From positions 124,001 through 188,000 of the forward strand of contig CAYFVM010000001.1 of NCBI GenBank assembly GCA_964346725.1: a DNA stretch of 64,000 nucleotides, in the 5' to 3' direction. Shown here piece after piece: positions 61,275 through 64,000 of the stretch. The notes beneath the pieces were generated by a model. That model did no database searches. It saw nothing but the letters and a program-made list of their open reading frames with translations, and had not been told where the DNA came from. The translations under genes and the position numbers were made by a program. The stretch is from UBA1715 sp964346725. GTDB taxonomy: Bacteria; Bacteroidota; Bacteroidia; Bacteroidales; UBA1715. How positions within the stretch are numbered: position 1 is the first letter of the stretch; every line of letters starts with the position of its first letter.

Positions 61275-62492
61275 ATGGCTTCGCACAGTACACAACAGAA
61301 ACAGCAACGGGTTATTCCTTTGTTGTTTCTTGTTTTATGCAATATCGCACTTATTTCGTACGTGGTTTCGTGCGTATCGTCGCGGAGGCTTGGGGCAAGC
61401 AAAACAACGCCCTACAATATTGCTGTGCCATTTTTCCCTGATTCTATGAATATTCCCGCCGACAATCCTATGACGGTCGAAGGAGTGGAGTTGGGGCGCT
61501 ATTTGTTTTACGACGGACGAATGTCGGGTAGAACGGATAAAGATAGTCTTATGTCGTGTGCTACCTGCCACAGACAGAGCCATTCGTTTGAATGTGGTAT
61601 TGATCACCCCAAATATAAAGGAGGACGAACCTTTGGACTTACTGGAATTCCCACACCTCATGCAATGATGCCTCTTATAAATTTAGCATGGACAAATGAG
61701 GGCTATATGTGGAACGGTATGATACACACTTCCAACAAACGATTGGGTGGGCGCTACGGGGTGCCTGAAACGAAGGAGTTTCATTATAAAAACATTGAAT
61801 CGTTGGTGTGGATGACCATTGTGGCTCCGCATGAATGCAATGGCTCTATAGAACGCACGGTGGCTGCTTTGCAGCAAGTTCCCATGTATCTGCCCATGTT
61901 CAAACGTGCATTTGGTTCTGAAGAAATTACTATTGACAGAATATCAAAAGCCGTAGCACAATTTGTTCGTTCGCTGGTTTCGTTCAATTCCAAGTTCGAC
62001 CAATTTATGCGTGGCGAAATCAAACTTAGCGATGCAGAAATGCGCGGCTTCTTCTTGTTTACCACCGAAAAAGCCGACTGCTTTCATTGTCATGGTTCGC
62101 CCGCCTTGCCTTTGTGGACCACCAATTTGTTTATGAATAATGCCAAAGATATTGACTTCACCGACCGTGGCGACCGCTATGCCGTTACCGGCGATACGCT
62201 TGATCGTGGGAAATATCGTGTGCCTACGTTGCGCAATATTGAATATACCGCCCCCTATATGCACGATGGCCGTTTTAGTACGTTAGACGAAGTGTTGGAG
62301 TTTTACAACACAAAACTGAAACGTTCGCCATATGTAGATCCTCTCATGATAAACGTCAACCATGGTGGCATGTTTTTGTCAAAAGAAGAATTGTCCGATT
62401 TGAAAGCCTTTTTGCTTACCCTGTCCGATACAAGTTTCTTACACAATCCCCAATATTCCAATCCATTGCCAGATAATGAGTTTTTTCGTTGA
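61275..62492 (+). CDS. Di-haem cytochrome c peroxidase / MauG-like lipoprotein
   Basis: 405 residues. N-terminal hydrophobic helix with lipobox-like VVSC (C33). Two c-type haem motifs: C95-A-T-C98-H99 and C269-F-H-C272-H273, followed by RGKYRVPTLRNIEYTAPYMHDGRFSTLDEVLEFYN, with the Met/His region of the family. Reduces hydrogen peroxide or modifies proteins in the periplasm. It shows that the organism matures c-type cytochromes and meets oxygen or peroxide. Final gene of the ABC-F/EF-hand operon. Confidence 0.93.
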   Translation: MASHSTQQKQQRVIPLLFLVLCNIALISYVVSCVSSRRLGASKTTPYNIAVPFFPDSMNIPADNPMTVEGVELGRYLFYDGRMSGRTDKDSLMSCATCHRQSHSFECGIDHPKYKGGRTFGLTGIPTPHAMMPLINLAWTNEGYMWNGMIHTSNKRLGGRYGVPETKEFHYKNIESLVWMTIVAPHECNGSIERTVAALQQVPMYLPMFKRAFGSEEITIDRISKAVAQFVRSLVSFNSKFDQFMRGEIKLSDAEMRGFFLFTTEKADCFHCHGSPALPLWTTNLFMNNAKDIDFTDRGDRYAVTGDTLDRGKYRVPTLRNIEYTAPYMHDGRFSTLDEVLEFYNTKLKRSPYVDPLMINVNHGGMFLSKEELSDLKAFLLTLSDTSFLHNPQYSNPLPDNEFFR

Positions 62493-62580
62493 ATTGACGA
62501 CACTCATTTTTTTTGATTTGGAATAAAGGGACATTTTTAGTATACTTGTCATATATCAAACAAAGCAGATTTCTTTTTTT

Positions 62581-64000
62581 ATGAAAAAAATCTTTCGTCT
62601 CATTCTACTGATTTTACTATTGTTCAGTGGAATTACATCAACATATGCCACTAAATTAGTAGACGTAAAAGTTGTTGACAAAGATCACATAATGCTCTAT
62701 TTTTTAGATGGAGAGGTTACGTATCCCGAAAATATATCACAATTGGGAAGCCGAGCATATACCAATTCTACCAACGAAAACGATAACGCGTTAGTAACCT
62801 ACGGCACCGCGTTAAATACCACAAATGCAGCAAACGTAAGCAATTGGTCTATTAAATCAAGCGATGATGCAAATTTTGGTACTGCCGGAAAAACTCCTTC
62901 AAAGGTGTATAGAAAATCAAAACTTTCGGGCGTTTCGCAAGAATCGTGGAATACTGGCATTAGTGATTATAATTACGATTGGTCATATGAGCATACCATA
63001 TTCCTAAAACTGCCATTTTCAATGGTGCAAGGTAAAACCTATACTATACAACTCAATACCAACATAAATTCTGATGTAAATACAAAAACGTTTACCTACG
63101 ATATTTATAATTCAAAATCTGAAGCAATTAAAGTAAACATTGCTGGGTATGTATCATCTCCAAGCATAAAATCTGCCGATGTATATATGTGGATGGGCGA
63201 TGGTGGAGCTCGCGATTACACGAGTTTTCAAGGCAATACCGTCTCTATTTACAATGTAAAAACAGGAGTAAGCACTTCGGTTGGAACGTTAGCGTTTTGG
63301 AAAGCGGCGGCATCGGAATTTACCGACGGGCATCAAATGATACGCAGTGCCGTGTGGAAAGCTGATTTTACGGGATTTAATACTCCAGGCACTTACCGAC
63401 TTGTTGTTGCGGGCATTGGCTGTAGCGAAGATTTTACTATAGCTCCCGATGCGTATCTCGAACCGTTTAAAATAAGCACATTAGGATTTTTCTATATGCG
63501 CATAGGCGAAGACGATAATGGTACAGGTCCTGTTCCTCGTCGTCCGTTGTGGATACCAAATAATAGTCCCGCTAATTGCGAAGTTATTATTACTACAATG
63601 CAACCGTACCATGACAATTGGAGCACCTTTTGCAGTGGCGATAAATGGGATTGTAAAGACGAGTGGGCTGACTATTCCACTGGACGCAAAAACCCCAACG
63701 CCTACGGTGGACACTCCGATGCCTTAGACTGGGACAGACACTTGGGGCACGTTCCCATTATTTACGATATGTTGTTGCCCTATTTCTTAACAAATGGTGC
63801 AATTAGCGAAGATAACATAGGAATACCCGAAAGTGGTAACGGCATTCCCGATGTGCTCGACGAAGCTCGTAACGAAGTAGACTTCTGGCTACGGCTCCGC
63901 GATGGTAAAGGCTATAGCCATGGTATTAACAATCCTAATGGAACAAACAAATTCTATCAGGCTGGAAATACTGCGGTGGCTGCATGGGCAAATGCAGCAA
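62581..64000 (+). CDS. Glycoside hydrolase family 9 protein, cut by right window edge
   Basis: 473 codons are visible. Signal peptide to about residue 21 (STYA). Residues 22-155 form an extra beta domain (VDVKVVDKDHIMLYFL), then comes a CelD_N-like Ig domain (about 170-290; VNIAGYVSSPSIKSADVYMW). The GH9 barrel starts near 300 with FFYMRIGEDD. HSDALDWDRHLGHV near 380 has the DxxD pair of the family in the form typical of Bacteroidetes enzymes; IPESGNGIPDVLDEARNEVDFWL follows. The general acid and C-terminus are outside the window. Different architecture from the GH9 at 1201. The 88 bases before it hold no clear promoter. Confidence 0.9.
   Translation, partial: MKKIFRLILLILLLFSGITSTYATKLVDVKVVDKDHIMLYFLDGEVTYPENISQLGSRAYTNSTNENDNALVTYGTALNTTNAANVSNWSIKSSDDANFGTAGKTPSKVYRKSKLSGVSQESWNTGISDYNYDWSYEHTIFLKLPFSMVQGKTYTIQLNTNINSDVNTKTFTYDIYNSKSEAIKVNIAGYVSSPSIKSADVYMWMGDGGARDYTSFQGNTVSIYNVKTGVSTSVGTLAFWKAAASEFTDGHQMIRSAVWKADFTGFNTPGTYRLVVAGIGCSEDFTIAPDAYLEPFKISTLGFFYMRIGEDDNGTGPVPRRPLWIPNNSPANCEVIITTMQPYHDNWSTFCSGDKWDCKDEWADYSTGRKNPNAYGGHSDALDWDRHLGHVPIIYDMLLPYFLTNGAISEDNIGIPESGNGIPDVLDEARNEVDFWLRLRDGKGYSHGINNPNGTNKFYQAGNTAVAAWANAA

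Overview
The window reads as a draft scaffold from an anaerobic, polysaccharide-degrading member of the Bacteroidetes, most likely the order Bacteroidales. The evidence is an AT-rich base composition, many promoters of the Bacteroidetes type (TAnnTTTG at -7), SprA and a CHU_C-tailed protein of the type IX secretion system (T9SS), a Porin_10-like outer-membrane protein, a serine-palmitoyltransferase-like enzyme, a short Bacteroides-type SerA, PPi-dependent phosphofructokinase, a ferredoxin-linked 2-oxoacid oxidoreductase and a biotin-dependent carboxytransferase set. A run of 100 N at 5526-5625 marks a scaffold join. No rRNA, tRNA, CRISPR array or transposase gene was seen.

Layout. 1-7400: a 2-hydroxyacyl-CoA dehydratase activase (cut by the left edge), a GH9 glucanase, an AAA/DUF4143 ATPase, a damaged stretch (GH9 remnant, interrupted FVDLGLSV-domain gene, assembly gap) and pfp. 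7500-11200: a lipoprotein and a T9SS type-B cargo protein, then an intergenic repeat cluster. 11200-23600: pepA, then an apparent pdxA-like/ruvA/sprA/porin operon. 23700-34200 (minus): carboxyltransferase + epsilon + biotin carrier, three FKBP-type lipoproteins, rfbACD, clpX, an M42 peptidase and small lipoproteins. 34400-41500: spt, a TonB-C-domain protein, GH16, korAB and DUF4846. 41600-45700: two GH43 enzymes and a PfkB sugar kinase. 45860-50800: a five-gene heterodisulfide-reductase-like electron-transfer operon. 50960-54340: serC, serA and a DUF1015 gene. 54440-62500: yggS, HEAT protein, lipoproteins, an ABC-F ATPase, a 749-residue EF-hand membrane protein and a di-haem peroxidase. 62581 to the right edge: a second GH9.

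How it fits together. GH9, GH16 and GH43 enzymes attack plant or fungal glucans and xylans outside the cell or in the periplasm; the PfkB kinase and PPi-PFK feed sugars into glycolysis. KorAB yields reduced ferredoxin, and the carboxyltransferase set fits methylmalonyl-CoA/propionyl-CoA chemistry. The Hdr-like operon, with a membrane cytochrome-b/NarI-like domain fused to HdrD-like clusters, is the best candidate for an incompletely described system, probably linking a soluble low-potential or thiol couple to menaquinone. Other unusual points are a PdxA homologue that has lost all expected metal-binding histidines, a SerA lacking the usual catalytic histidine motif next to DUF1015, a biotin carrier with a second biotinyl domain lacking its lysine, and a GH43 gene whose 5' end lies inside a palindromic repeat.
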